Source: Vicinamibacterales bacterium
GTDB lineage: Bacteria > Acidobacteriota > Vicinamibacteria > Vicinamibacterales > JAKQTR01
Assembly (NCBI GenBank): GCA_025456345.1
Contig: JALOKU010000072.1
Coordinates: 1-32,313 of the forward strand
DNA: 32,313 bases
Direction of reading: 5' to 3'
Below the pieces are notes generated by a model, which saw only the letters and a list, made by a program, of their open reading frames with translations, did not search any database and had not been told where the DNA came from. Positions 24,998 through 32,313 of the stretch are shown one piece after another; the first letter of the stretch is position 1; each line of letters starts with the position of its first letter. Position numbers and translations under genes: made by a program.

Positions 24998-25525
24998 ATG
25001 AGAACGTTGTTCGTCCTCTTCGCGGCGGTGGCGGTGCTGGGCGCTGGTCCCCAGGAGCGGATGCTCCAGCCGGGCGACCTCGCGCCGGAATTCAGCCTGC
25101 CCGGTTCGGACGGGAAGACGTACAGCCTCGCGGACTACCGGGGCGTGAAGCCCGTCGTCATCGCCTGGTTTCCGAAGGCCAACACCAAGACGTGAACGCG
25201 CGAGTGTGATCCGCCCCGTGCGGGCGTTGAAGAGATTCGGGCGTACGACGTAGCCTTCTTCGAGGCCAGCGTCGACAGCGTGGAGAGGAACCGCGAGGTG
25301 GCCGAGGTGCTCGACCTCGAGCACCCGGTTCTCAGCGATCCCGGGAAACAGACCGCTGAAGCGTTTGGCGTGCTGGCGGGGGGGCGCAGAACCGCGGCGC
25401 GCTGGACGTTCTACATCGGGGCGGACGGGCGCATCCTGTACATCGACAAGGCCGTGATTGCCGACGGGCACGGCGAGGACGTGCCGGCGCGCCTCGAAGC
25501 CCTCGGCATCCTCCGCGCCAGGTGA
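24998..25525 (+). CDS. Secreted peroxiredoxin, probable selenoprotein (TGA = Sec66)
   Basis: The frame reads a signal peptide (MRTLFVLFAAVAVLGAG), then a peroxiredoxin/BCP-type core: LQPGDLAPEFSLPGSDGKTY, VVIAWFPKANTKT, then TGA at 25193-25195, then TREC and, in the same frame without further stop, VEEIRAYDVAFFEASVD, LEHPVLSDPGKQTAEAFGVL, ARWTFYIGADGRILYIDKAV. Total 175 residues with the TGA read through, a normal length. The TGA falls exactly where relatives have the peroxidatic cysteine (FPKANTPGCT-type motif), and C70 follows as possible resolving thiol. A GC-only hairpin with a GU in its loop sits 17-32 bases after the TGA. Selenocysteine peroxiredoxins are known in bacteria (PrxU). A nonsense mutation or base error remains the alternative. 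Reading it as two short genes is unlikely. Confidence 0.8.
25207..25229 (+). promoter_or_regulatory. Putative bacterial SECIS element
   Basis: CGCCC (25212-25216) pairs with GGGCG (25222-25226) around the loop CGTGC, which carries the GU expected in bacterial SECIS loops (positions 26-27 counted from the T of TGA). Below it, T25210-C25211 can bulge and A25209, G25208, T25207 can pair with T25227, T25228, G25229. Position, bulge and loop resemble the E. coli fdhF element. Not tested by folding. Confidence 0.55.
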
Positions 25526-25527
25526 GG

Positions 25528-25553
25528 TGGGGTCAGATCCGGAACTGGCCCCC
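25528..25553. terminator. Diverged palindrome between convergent stop codons (copy 2)
   Basis: TGGGGTCAGATCC against GGAACTGGCCCCC is a degraded version of the palindromes at 4868 and 28443. It again sits within the 32 bases that separate two facing stop codons (25523-25525 and 25558-25560). Confidence 0.5.
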
Positions 25554-25557
25554 GCAA

Positions 25558-25962
25558 CTACTGTTTCCGCTTCTTCGCGTTCCAGGCGGCGGTTCCCATG
25601 CCGCCCATCTCGAAGACGCCCGCCATCGTTTCACCCTCGACCTTGCCCGCGAAGGCGATCGACATCTGCTGGCCTCCCATGTCGAGGTTGAGGATCCACT
25701 TGATCTCATTGCCGACCATGGTGCCTTCGATGGCGATCTCGCCCATCGGGCTGGCCTGGGTACCCGTGATCTTCTCGCCTTCCTGCTTGAAGGTGGTGAC
25801 AACGTCGACAGGCCCCTGGGGCGCTTCGACCACCATGTCCCACACGCCGTTCACATCGACGGTGGCGGGCTTGGCATCGGGCTTGGGCGCTTCCTGCGCG
25901 TAGGCGGGGGCGGCGGACATGGCAACCAGACAGACGAGGGCGTAGGCGAGCGCGTACTTCAT
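25558..25962 (-). CDS. Small secreted beta-rich protein, unknown function
   Basis: 134 residues from the ATG at 25962, which has a strong Shine-Dalgarno (GAGGAGG, 6 bases upstream). A signal peptide (MKYALAYALVCLVAMSAAPAYAQ) precedes a compact domain of repeated short strands: VNGVWDMVVEAPQGPVDVVT, FKQEGEKITGTQASPMGEIA, IEGTMVGNEIKWIL, AFAGKVEGETMAGVFEMGG, GTAAWNAKKRKQ. The alternating G-x-G turns and the W at start and end look like a small lipocalin-like or avidin-like barrel. I know this pattern from secreted acidobacterial proteins but not a function. It is divergent from the S9 peptidase gene and convergent with the peroxiredoxin gene. Confidence 0.78.
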   Translation of the reverse strand: MKYALAYALVCLVAMSAAPAYAQEAPKPDAKPATVDVNGVWDMVVEAPQGPVDVVTTFKQEGEKITGTQASPMGEIAIEGTMVGNEIKWILNLDMGGQQMSIAFAGKVEGETMAGVFEMGGMGTAAWNAKKRKQ

Positions 25963-26041
25963 ATCGATCCTCCTCGGGGAGGCCACTGCGCCTCCACCGG
26001 ACTTGGGTGAGGGTATCATGATTGAGAACAGGAGCGTGCCG

Positions 26042-28435
26042 ATGATGCCGCGTGTCCACCGCCTTTCCCTGGTGACCCTCGTGCTCGTGCTGGCGGTGCT
26101 GGCCGCCGTTGTGCCGCTTTCGGCGCAGGAGCGGGCTGCCACGGCGCCGCCGGCTCCGACTGCCGACGACTATGCGCGCGCCGAGAAGTTCCTGGCGCCA
26201 TCCCTCTCGCCGCTCGTCATCGGCGGCAGTGTCTCGGCGGCCTGGCTGCCAGACGACCGCTTCACCTACCGGAGCACGACAGCTGAAGGCGTCCAGTTCC
26301 TCCTCGTTGATCCGGTCAAGGCGACGAGGGTGCCGGCGTTCGATCACGTGAAACTGGCATCCGCGCTGGGCGCCGCGGCCGGTGGCGCGTTCGACGCGAA
26401 GAAGCTGCCGTTCCAGTCGATTGAACTCTCCGCCGACGGGAAGTCGGTGTCGTTCGACGTCGAGGCGCGGCGCTGGTCGTGCGACGTCGCGGGTACGGCG
26501 TGCAAGGACTCCGGTCCGGCCGTGGGCGGGCGAGGAGGCGCAGGCGGCGGCAGGGGAGATGGCGGTGGGCGAGGCGCCGGGGCCGCCGTGACGTCGCCGG
26601 ATGGCAAGCGCGCGGTGTTCATCAGGGACTGGAACCTCTGGATCCGCGATGTGGCGACCGGCCAGGAACGGGCGCTGACGACGGACGGCGTGGAGAACTT
26701 CGGCTACGCCACCGACAACGCCGGCTGGGCCCGAAGCCCCCGCGCCATCGCGCTCTGGTCGCCCGACTCGAGAAAGGTCGCCACGTTCCAGCAGGACGAG
26801 CGCAAGGTCGGCGACATGTACCTGGTCGAAACAAAAGCCGGGCGCCCGGTGCTTCAGCAGTGGAAGTACCCGCTGCCCGGCGACGAGCACGTCGCGATGC
26901 TGCACCGCGTCATCATCGACGCGGATACGGGCGCGACGGTCCGCTTCAAGATGGCCCCGGACTATCATCGCGCCACGCTTGGCGACAACTTCAGCCTCAC
27001 CGACATGACATGGAGCCCCGACTCCGCGAAGCTGGCCTTTGTGTCGACCTCGCGCGATCACAAGTCGGCCGTGCTCCGCGTGGCTGACGCGGCGACGGGC
27101 GAGGTGCGCACGGTTCTCGACGAAACTGTGGCCACGCACTTCGAATCGGTGGCCGGCTGGCGGGTGCTCTGGGCGACCAACGAGGTCATCTGGAACTCCC
27201 AGCGCGACGACTGGAGCCACCTCTATCTTTACGACCTCGCAACGGGCGCGCTGAAGAACCGGATCACGTCGGGTGAAGGGCCAGTCGGCCAGATCCTCCG
27301 CGTCGACGAAAGGAGCCGCACCGTCTACTTCTCCGCGATGGGCCGGGAGAAGGGGCAGGATCCGTACTTCCGTCACGTCTACCGGATCGGGCTCGACGGG
27401 AAGGGCCTCGTGTCGCTCACACCGGAGGATGGCGACCACGCCGTACAGCTGTCGCCCTCCGGGAAGTACCTGATCGACACGTATTCAACCAGCGAGAAGC
27501 CGCCGGTGGTGGTGCTGCGCGACTTCACCGGCAAGGTGATCCTGCCGCTCGAGAAGGCCGACATCTCGAAGCTTGTCGCCGCCGGCTGGAAACCGCCGAT
27601 CCCGTTCAGCGTGAAGGCGCGCGACGGCAAGACCGATCTCTACGGCATGCTGTTCCGCCCGACCAACTTCGACCCGGCGAAGAAGTACCCGATCATCAAC
27701 CAGGCCTATCCCGGGCCGCAGTCGGGCAGCGTCGGCGCCCGCACGTTCGCCGCGGCGCGCGGCGACAAGCAGGCGCTCGCGGAGCTCGGCTTCGTGGTGG
27801 TGTCGATTGACGGCATGGGCACCCCGGGCCGGTCGAAGTCGTTCCACGACGCGTACTACGGAGCGATGGGCCGCGACAACACGTTGCCCGACCAGGTGGC
27901 GGGCATGAAAGAGCTGGCGCAGCGCTATCCCTGGATCGACATCGACCGCGCGGCCATGTGGGGACATTCGGGCGGCGGGTTCATCGCCGCCGACGCGATG
28001 TTCCGCTACCCCGACTTCTTCAAGGTCGGCATCTCGGAGTCGGGCAACCACGACCAGCGCGCCTACGAGGACGACTGGGGCGAGCGCTACCAGGGCCTGC
28101 TCGTGAAGGACGGGAAGGGGAGCGACAACTACGAGGCCGAGGCGAACCAGACGGTCGCGAAGAACCTCAAGGGCAAGCTCCTGCTCGCCCACGGCATGAT
28201 GGACGGCAACGTGCCGCCGTACAACACGCTGCTCGTCGTCGACGCGCTCATCAAAGCGAACAAGGACTTCGACCTGCTGCTTTTCCCGTATCAGGCGCAC
28301 GGATTCGGCGTGGATGGGCCCTACATGATGCGCCGGCGGTGGGACTACTTCGTGAAGCACCTCCTCGGCGTCGAGCCGCCGAAGGAGTACAAGATGCAGC
28401 CCGCGCCGGCTCCAGTCCGCCCGCCAGGGAATTGA
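26042..28435 (+). CDS. Secreted S9-family serine peptidase, DPP-IV-like
   Basis: 797 residues from the ATG at 26042, chosen because AGGAG lies 7 bases upstream and the product begins with a normal signal peptide (MMPRVHRLSLVTLVLVLAVL). Starts at 26018 and 26003 are possible. Residues about 60-500 form the N-terminal beta-propeller (DGVENFGYATDNAGWARSPR, IALWSPDSRKVATFQQDERK, DMTWSPDSAKLAFVSTSRDH, WSHLYLYDLATG). The alpha/beta-hydrolase domain carries the triad S643 (WGHSGGGF), D721 (GMMDGNVPP) and H753 (YQAHGFG). Such enzymes release dipeptides from peptide N termini in the periplasm. A Gly/Arg-rich insert (about residues 160-182) interrupts the propeller. Together with the M1 peptidase it points to extracellular peptide use. 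Confidence 0.93.
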   Translation: MMPRVHRLSLVTLVLVLAVLAAVVPLSAQERAATAPPAPTADDYARAEKFLAPSLSPLVIGGSVSAAWLPDDRFTYRSTTAEGVQFLLVDPVKATRVPAFDHVKLASALGAAAGGAFDAKKLPFQSIELSADGKSVSFDVEARRWSCDVAGTACKDSGPAVGGRGGAGGGRGDGGGRGAGAAVTSPDGKRAVFIRDWNLWIRDVATGQERALTTDGVENFGYATDNAGWARSPRAIALWSPDSRKVATFQQDERKVGDMYLVETKAGRPVLQQWKYPLPGDEHVAMLHRVIIDADTGATVRFKMAPDYHRATLGDNFSLTDMTWSPDSAKLAFVSTSRDHKSAVLRVADAATGEVRTVLDETVATHFESVAGWRVLWATNEVIWNSQRDDWSHLYLYDLATGALKNRITSGEGPVGQILRVDERSRTVYFSAMGREKGQDPYFRHVYRIGLDGKGLVSLTPEDGDHAVQLSPSGKYLIDTYSTSEKPPVVVLRDFTGKVILPLEKADISKLVAAGWKPPIPFSVKARDGKTDLYGMLFRPTNFDPAKKYPIINQAYPGPQSGSVGARTFAAARGDKQALAELGFVVVSIDGMGTPGRSKSFHDAYYGAMGRDNTLPDQVAGMKELAQRYPWIDIDRAAMWGHSGGGFIAADAMFRYPDFFKVGISESGNHDQRAYEDDWGERYQGLLVKDGKGSDNYEAEANQTVAKNLKGKLLLAHGMMDGNVPPYNTLLVVDALIKANKDFDLLLFPYQAHGFGVDGPYMMRRRWDYFVKHLLGVEPPKEYKMQPAPAPVRPPGN

Positions 28436-28442
28436 CGACCCG

Positions 28443-28472
28443 GCTGGGGTCAGACCCGGGTCTGACCCCAGC
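28443..28472. terminator. Perfect 30-bp palindrome between convergent genes (copy 3)
   Basis: The half-site GCTGGGGTCAGACCC and its exact reverse complement abut each other with no loop between the S9 peptidase stop (28435) and the facing stop at 28496. It is the best preserved of three related copies. As RNA it would form a hairpin from either strand; no T-tract follows. Confidence 0.65.
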
Positions 28473-28495
28473 ACTTCGGCATCGCCGCGCTCCGT

Positions 28496-29482
28496 CTACC
28501 TCGGCAGCAAGGACTTCGGGAACTTCGCCACCACGGTGTAGTTCGGATCGACGATGTTGGCGACGCGGGCGGTGCCGGCCTGCGAGACTACCTGGAACGC
28601 CTCGAGGCGGTCGAAGCCGTAATCCGACGCCAGCCACTCGATGAGCTCGACGTGGGCGATCCGGAACGCGTCGATGAGTGGCCGCACGCTGCCGGCCACC
28701 ATGATGTGCGTGGCATCCTCGATGCGAGGCCACCGGATCGTCTTGCCCTTGATCACCTCGAATTGGAACGTCACGTCGGCCGTCGTTTCCAGGCCGGACC
28801 CGACGACTTCGCCGTCGCCCTGGGCCGCGTGCACATCACCAAAATAGAAGTACGCGCCCTCGTGAAAGACGGGCAGGTAGATCGTGGCGCCTTCCCGGAC
28901 TTCCGGCGCGTCCATGTTGCCACCGAAATGGCCGGGCCACAGGCCGCCCCAGGACTCTTCGCCGGGCGGCGCCACCGCGACGCGCCCCAGCATCGGATGG
29001 AGAGGAATCTCGATCCGCTTCGACCGGGAGTTCGGCAGGTCGAGCCTCCCCACGTTGCGCTGCCGGTCGAGTTGCCACACCCATCGTCTGGCCGGCAGCG
29101 GGTCGTTCATCATGCGCGTCCGGCCATCCGCCGCGAGTCCGCTGATGCCGGTCGGGTTGATGGCCGAGATCGCCGTGTCACGATTCAGCCGGACGCGGAG
29201 GACCTTCACCACGAGCGTGTCGTTCGGCGTCGCCCCTTCGACATAGAAGGGTCCCACCTCGCCCGGCCACGGACCGGGGCCCGAAGGCTCGTAGTAGTCG
29301 CCGGGCTTCGAGAACGTCTTCGTCTCGACGATGGTGCCGGGCTTGACGCGCAGGACCGGCTCCCGTTTCGCGAACGTCGGCACGCCCGACGAGGGCGTGA
29401 AGGTCACCGTCGTGGTCTGGGCGTCCGTTGCCGCGCAGCACGCGCCGAGCAGCAGGCAACTGAGCGACAATGTTCTGGTCAT
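28496..29482 (-). CDS. Secreted acetamidase/formamidase-family protein
   Basis: 328 residues. It has a short signal sequence with a possible lipobox (MTRTLSLSCLLLGACCAATD), then the acetamidase/formamidase fold: VLRVKPGTIVETKTF, TGPFYVEGA-like region (here VGPFYVEGATPNDTLVVKVL), PLHPMLGRVAVAPPGEESWG, GHFGGNMDAPEVREGATIYL, and GAYFYFGDVHAAQGDGEVVG, the last two being hallmark metal-site segments of the family. The C-terminal half (TFQFEVIKGKTIRWPRIEDA, IMVAGSVRPLIDAFRIAHVE) is complete. The family hydrolyses formamide, acetamide or other small amides to ammonia and acid; the exact substrate is not readable. Most members are cytoplasmic, so the export signal is notable. Confidence 0.88.
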   Translation of the reverse strand: MTRTLSLSCLLLGACCAATDAQTTTVTFTPSSGVPTFAKREPVLRVKPGTIVETKTFSKPGDYYEPSGPGPWPGEVGPFYVEGATPNDTLVVKVLRVRLNRDTAISAINPTGISGLAADGRTRMMNDPLPARRWVWQLDRQRNVGRLDLPNSRSKRIEIPLHPMLGRVAVAPPGEESWGGLWPGHFGGNMDAPEVREGATIYLPVFHEGAYFYFGDVHAAQGDGEVVGSGLETTADVTFQFEVIKGKTIRWPRIEDATHIMVAGSVRPLIDAFRIAHVELIEWLASDYGFDRLEAFQVVSQAGTARVANIVDPNYTVVAKFPKSLLPR

Positions 29483-29608
29483 GGCAGTCCTCGCGTGAGG
29501 GGCAGTCTACCGCCGATCCCGGCGCTCATCGCAACTCACAGCGATTCACACGCCCGACACGACTCCGCCGGGCCGCCCTCCGTATCCTCAGGGCAGGAGA
29601 CAGACATC

Positions 29609-30211
29609 ATGCCCAAGATCACCTGCGCCATCATCTCCGTCATCGCGTTGACGCTTTCGCCTGCCGCCGTTCCCGCCGGCGCGCAGGAGTCCGCACCGAA
29701 GATCGTCCGCTCGAAGCCCTCGCAGCCAGTCGAGATCGACGGCGTGCCCTGCGCCGCCGGCTATGTCTTCCGGTTCGAGGCCACCCGAACGCTCAGCCAG
29801 TGCACGCTCGCCCGTGACGCGTCGGTGCACAACGCCGACCTGCGGAAAGGCAGCACCGTGGCCCTCAACCCGGACGGCACCATTCATCACGTCTTCCTGC
29901 CGGGCACGACGATGGTGGGGGAGCACAGTTGCCGGGGCGGAGGCCACGACTGGATGACGCACTTCCACCCCAACGGCGAGCTGCGCCTGTGCTGGCTCTC
30001 GCGCGACGAGGTGATCCAGGGCGTGCCGTGCTCGCGGGCGACGTTTCCTGGAGAGGTCTTCGGCCGAAAGTACGCGACGACGGAGTTCCATGAGAACGGG
30101 GCTCTCTCGAGCTGTGTCGCCTCGGCGGCGACCGACGTCGGCGGGCGGCACTACGACGCCGGCGCGAGGGTCACGCTTGACCCGGACGGCAAGCCGCTTC
30201 CGGCGCGCTGA
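29609..30211 (+). CDS. Secreted Cys-containing repeat protein, unknown function
   Basis: 200 residues from the ATG at 29609 (AGGAGA about 9 bases upstream). A signal peptide (ITCAIISVIALTLSPAAVPA) precedes three imperfect repeats, each with a short FHPNGEL-like strand pair and a cysteine: VALNPDGTIHHVFLPG, HFHPNGELRLCWLSRDEVIQ, EFHENGALSSCVASAAT, then ARVTLDPDGKPLPAR. The spacing resembles MORN/YwqK-type beta-hairpin repeats (inferred, not proven). Seven cysteines in the mature part could form disulfides outside the cytoplasm. The frame is open far upstream on this strand, but that part runs opposite the amidase gene and is not coding. Confidence 0.75.
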   Translation: MPKITCAIISVIALTLSPAAVPAGAQESAPKIVRSKPSQPVEIDGVPCAAGYVFRFEATRTLSQCTLARDASVHNADLRKGSTVALNPDGTIHHVFLPGTTMVGEHSCRGGGHDWMTHFHPNGELRLCWLSRDEVIQGVPCSRATFPGEVFGRKYATTEFHENGALSSCVASAATDVGGRHYDAGARVTLDPDGKPLPAR

Positions 30212-30268
30212 TTCCGGCATCGCCCTTGCTGCCATCGACGGCGAGACCGTACGGCTGTTCCGGAGCCG

Positions 30269-30616
30269 TTGCGCGAAAGGGCCCGGAACTGGCTGCGGCT
30301 TTCGGTGGGAGAGATGCCAGTGGATGCGCCGGGCCTTGCGGACGACGTCGAGAATTTCGACCCTGAATCGCTCCCAGGTGTGCAGTTTCTGCCACCTGCC
30401 GACGGGAACGGAGACAGCGCGGAGGCCGCCGCCGGCCCCGGGCCAGGCGACTCTGTGGCGCGTTTGCGCGAGGACGTGCGCAAGCTGGCCGAGGATGTTC
30501 GCGCCATCGACCGGCGCGACGCCGCGCAGCATGGTGGCCTCAGGGGTGAGATCGCTCACCTCGTCCGCCGCATCGCCAGGCTGGAGGCGATTCCGCGGCC
30601 GCGACCCGTGCGTTGA
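30269..30616 (+). CDS. Small acidic coiled-coil protein, tentative
   Basis: 115 residues from a TTG at 30269; an ATG at 30314 would give 100 residues but has GGGAGAG directly against it. The N-terminal part is acidic (DDVENFDPESLPGVQFLP). The C-terminal part is a clear amphipathic helix (VARLREDVRKLAEDVRAIDR, GLRGEIAHLVRRIARLEAIP). Codon third positions are GC-rich in the helix but less so before it. No family is recognised, and the start is uncertain. It could be the remaining end of a longer gene. Confidence 0.4.
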   Translation: MRERARNWLRLSVGEMPVDAPGLADDVENFDPESLPGVQFLPPADGNGDSAEAAAGPGPGDSVARLREDVRKLAEDVRAIDRRDAAQHGGLRGEIAHLVRRIARLEAIPRPRPVR

Positions 30617-30642
30617 CCGGATTCCCGCGATCCGGCTAAGAT
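30613..30642 (+). promoter_or_regulatory. Candidate tRNA promoter
   Basis: TTGACC (30613-30618) and TAAGAT (30637-30642) are separated by 18 bases, about 45 bases before the mature tRNA. The -35 overlaps the stop codon of the preceding small frame. A reasonable sigma-70-type match. Confidence 0.45.
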
Positions 30643-30687
30643 CAGTGTTCGCGGTCCGCCCCGGCGGCCGCAGCGTCAGGCCAATAT

Positions 30688-31040
<353 letters not shown>

Positions 31041-31070
31041 TTGATGGAACTATATAACTAGGTGTATATT
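31041..31070 (+). promoter_or_regulatory. Promoter of the toxin-antitoxin pair, probably leaderless
   Basis: TTGATG (31041-31046) and TATATT (31065-31070) are 18 bases apart in an AT-rich island. The start codon of the toxin is at 31076, so transcription would begin at or next to the ATG, and no Shine-Dalgarno is present. TATATA at 31051 and TATAT at 31065 form an imperfect inverted pair that could be the antitoxin operator. Confidence 0.55.
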
Positions 31071-31075
31071 GTCTC

Positions 31076-31411
31076 ATGGCCGAGAAGCCCTTGTACTGGC
31101 TTGGGTCGTCCCTTGACGATCTGCGCGGGTTTCCGGACGCCGTGCGCCGCGCCGCCGGATACGAACTCGGTCAGGTGCAACAGGGGCTGATGCCCAGTGA
31201 TTGGAAGCCCATGACGACCATAGGCGCGGGTGTGTACGAGATCCGCCTCCGCACCGGCGTGGAACATCGCGTGTTCTACGTGGCGAAGTTCGAGGAGGGC
31301 ATCTACGTCCTGCATGCGTTCGAGAAGCGGACGCGCCAGACGCCGCAATCCGAGATCGTCCTGGCTCGTAGGCGTCTCGCCGACTTGTTGCGACGCCGCG
31401 CCCGACAGTAG
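31076..31411 (+). CDS. higB: HigB/RelE-like toxin (phage Gp49-like family)
   Basis: 111 residues, typical length. The fold signature is a helical N terminus (SSLDDLRGFPDAVRRAAGYE, LGQVQQGLMPSDWKPMTTIG) followed by the strands VYEIRLRTGVEHRVFYVAKF and EGIYVLHAFEKRTRQTPQSE, ending in basic helices. The conserved R/K residues (RVFY, FEKRTRQTP) match the active face of HigB-type mRNA-cleaving toxins that act on the ribosome. The antitoxin gene follows after 8 bases; the toxin-first order is the HigBA arrangement. Base composition around the promoter is AT-rich against a GC-rich genome, consistent with horizontal transfer. Confidence 0.88.
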   Translation: MAEKPLYWLGSSLDDLRGFPDAVRRAAGYELGQVQQGLMPSDWKPMTTIGAGVYEIRLRTGVEHRVFYVAKFEEGIYVLHAFEKRTRQTPQSEIVLARRRLADLLRRRARQ

Positions 31412-31419
31412 GAGGCTTC

Positions 31420-31719
31420 ATGACCACCAGAATTCAACGCTCGAGCGGCAACGTGTTTCGCGACTTGGGGTTTCCGGACGATGAGGCGGAGAATCTCAAG
31501 ATTCGAACCGATCTCATGGTTCGGCTCAGCAGACTGATCTCAACCCGCGGGCTCACCCAGGCACAAGCGGCACGCTTGTTCGGAGTCACCCAACCGCGGG
31601 TGAGCAATCTCGTCCGAGGCAAGATCGACCGGTTCAGCATCGACACTCTGGTCGCCATGCTTGGCCACGCTGGCGTCCGAGTCCAGATTGTGGTGGGTCG
31701 TTCTTCTAAGGTGGCCTGA
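31420..31719 (+). CDS. higA: HigA-like antitoxin, XRE-family DNA-binding protein
   Basis: 99 residues. The N-terminal part (RSSGNVFRDLGFPDDEAENL) is the usual toxin-contact segment of this antitoxin subgroup. The helix-turn-helix is LTQAQAARLFGVTQPRVSNL, followed by IDTLVAMLGHAGVRVQIVVG. An ideal Shine-Dalgarno (AGGAGG, 5 bases) precedes the ATG, in contrast to the toxin gene, which fits stronger antitoxin synthesis. It should neutralise the toxin and repress the shared promoter, known behaviour of the family. Confidence 0.9.
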   Translation: MTTRIQRSSGNVFRDLGFPDDEAENLKIRTDLMVRLSRLISTRGLTQAQAARLFGVTQPRVSNLVRGKIDRFSIDTLVAMLGHAGVRVQIVVGRSSKVA

Positions 31720-31797
31720 CCGTGTACCTCACGGCCCAGCCGCCGGTGTAGGCAGCCAATCCAATCGAACGAGGACGGGGTCACGACGGGCCGCACG

Positions 31798-32313
31798 ATG
31801 TCCAAGACGACCGCAAGCAGACAGGCACTCTCGCGTCTCCACAAGCCCGCTGACCTGCCGCTCGACGCGTGGCAGCGGGAGCTACGGCGCCAGTTCGGCC
31901 GGGAGCAACGATTCAGGCTCGAGAACACCGGTCACGAGGCGGTCTTCTCGGACTACCAGGTGACCAATCCCCAGAGCAAAGCGACCTATCGGGTCGCGAT
32001 CCGTGGCGCGGCCCCTGGCGAGAACTTCTGCAATTGTCCCGACTTCGCGACCAACGCGCTGGGGACCTGCAAGCACATCGAATTCGTCCTGGGGCGGCTG
32101 GAACGGAACCGCCGAACACGGCCGGTTCTTCGTGAGGGGTTTCAACCTCGACACACCGAAATCGTCCTGCAGTACGGTGCTCAGCGGACTGTCCGCCTCC
32201 GGGCGGGACAGGATTGTCCGCGCGGTCTCACGGCCCTCGCTCGGAAGTTCTTCGACGGCGATGGACTCCTGCGCGCGGACGCGTTCGCGACCTTCGAGTC
32301 GTTCCTCTCGCGG
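31798..32313 (+). CDS. SWIM zinc-finger protein, probable SNF2-type helicase N terminus (cut by window end)
   Basis: Open from the ATG at 31798 to the last base, 172 residues so far. The N-terminal part (LHKPADLPLDAWQRELRRQF) leads to a SWIM finger C78-x-C80-x10-C91-x-H93 (FCNCPDFATNALGTCKHIEF), a fold that binds zinc. After it comes a beta-rich segment. This N-terminal layout is found in bacterial SWIM-plus-SNF2/DEAD ATPases, where the helicase part would follow; that part is outside the window, so the helicase identity is inference. The gene lies 78 bases after the antitoxin gene. Confidence 0.7.
   Translation, partial: MSKTTASRQALSRLHKPADLPLDAWQRELRRQFGREQRFRLENTGHEAVFSDYQVTNPQSKATYRVAIRGAAPGENFCNCPDFATNALGTCKHIEFVLGRLERNRRTRPVLREGFQPRHTEIVLQYGAQRTVRLRAGQDCPRGLTALARKFFDGDGLLRADAFATFESFLSR

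Noticed and set aside
24998-25195. Peroxiredoxin as a truncated pseudogene with a separate downstream gene at 25280
   Set aside because: Both parts share one frame with no other stop between them, the TGA replaces the catalytic cysteine, and a SECIS-like hairpin follows, so a selenoprotein explains it better.
25706-27439. A 577-codon open frame on the - strand
   Set aside because: Antisense to the S9 peptidase, whose catalytic triad and propeller are intact.

Overview
The window is high-GC bacterial DNA, most likely from an Acidobacteriota (Vicinamibacteria-like) genome. This is inferred from gene content: a secreted VWFA-related protein of the type best known from acidobacteria, next to an Oar-like carboxypeptidase-regulatory/TonB-receptor-like outer-membrane protein; several secreted peptidases; and dense, very GC-rich coding. 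No rRNA or other decisive taxonomic marker is present.

Layout. (1) 2-2162: the 3' part of a MoxR/Mg-chelatase-like AAA+ ATPase gene followed by its VWA partner. (2) 2277-4866: a ROK-like sugar kinase and nagA, a probable amino-sugar salvage pair. (3) 4894-8226, reverse: a large secreted M1 aminopeptidase with an extra N-terminal domain. (4) 8402-10089: threonine aldolase overlapping a secreted isochorismatase-fold hydrolase. (5) 10164-10745, reverse: a lipoprotein. (6) 11005-13064, reverse: an ECF sigma factor, a membrane protein in the anti-sigma position and a secreted protein. Three arrays of 7-bp tandem repeats lie around this operon. (7) 13237-16560: the conserved dnaX-ebfC-recR recombination/replication cluster plus a membrane protein. 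(8) 16686-22428, reverse: the outer-membrane receptor-like protein and the VWFA protein, with a two-component system (22634-24899) diverging from them. (9) 24998-25525: a peroxiredoxin whose catalytic cysteine position is an in-frame TGA followed by a SECIS-like hairpin, so probably a selenoprotein. (10) 25558-30211: a small secreted beta-rich protein, a DPP-IV-like S9 peptidase, an acetamidase/formamidase-like protein and a Cys-containing secreted protein. (11) 30269-32313: a small coiled-coil frame, tRNA-Asn, then accessory-looking DNA with a HigBA-type toxin-antitoxin pair and the start of a SWIM zinc-finger (probably SNF2-type) protein cut by the window end.

The genes describe a protein-degrading, envelope-rich heterotroph: two large secreted peptidases, a receptor-like barrel, amino-acid and amino-sugar catabolic enzymes and envelope-stress style regulators. 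Convergent gene ends carry compact palindromes. Three of the five convergent junctions use the same one (half-site TGGGGTCAGACCC).

The items most worth following are the putative selenocysteine peroxiredoxin, the phased heptanucleotide arrays (one a strong G-quadruplex motif between sigma and anti-sigma genes, another ending exactly at the dnaX start codon), an SRP-RNA-like 5' arm upstream of dnaX without a recognisable SRP apical core, and the M1 peptidase fusion.
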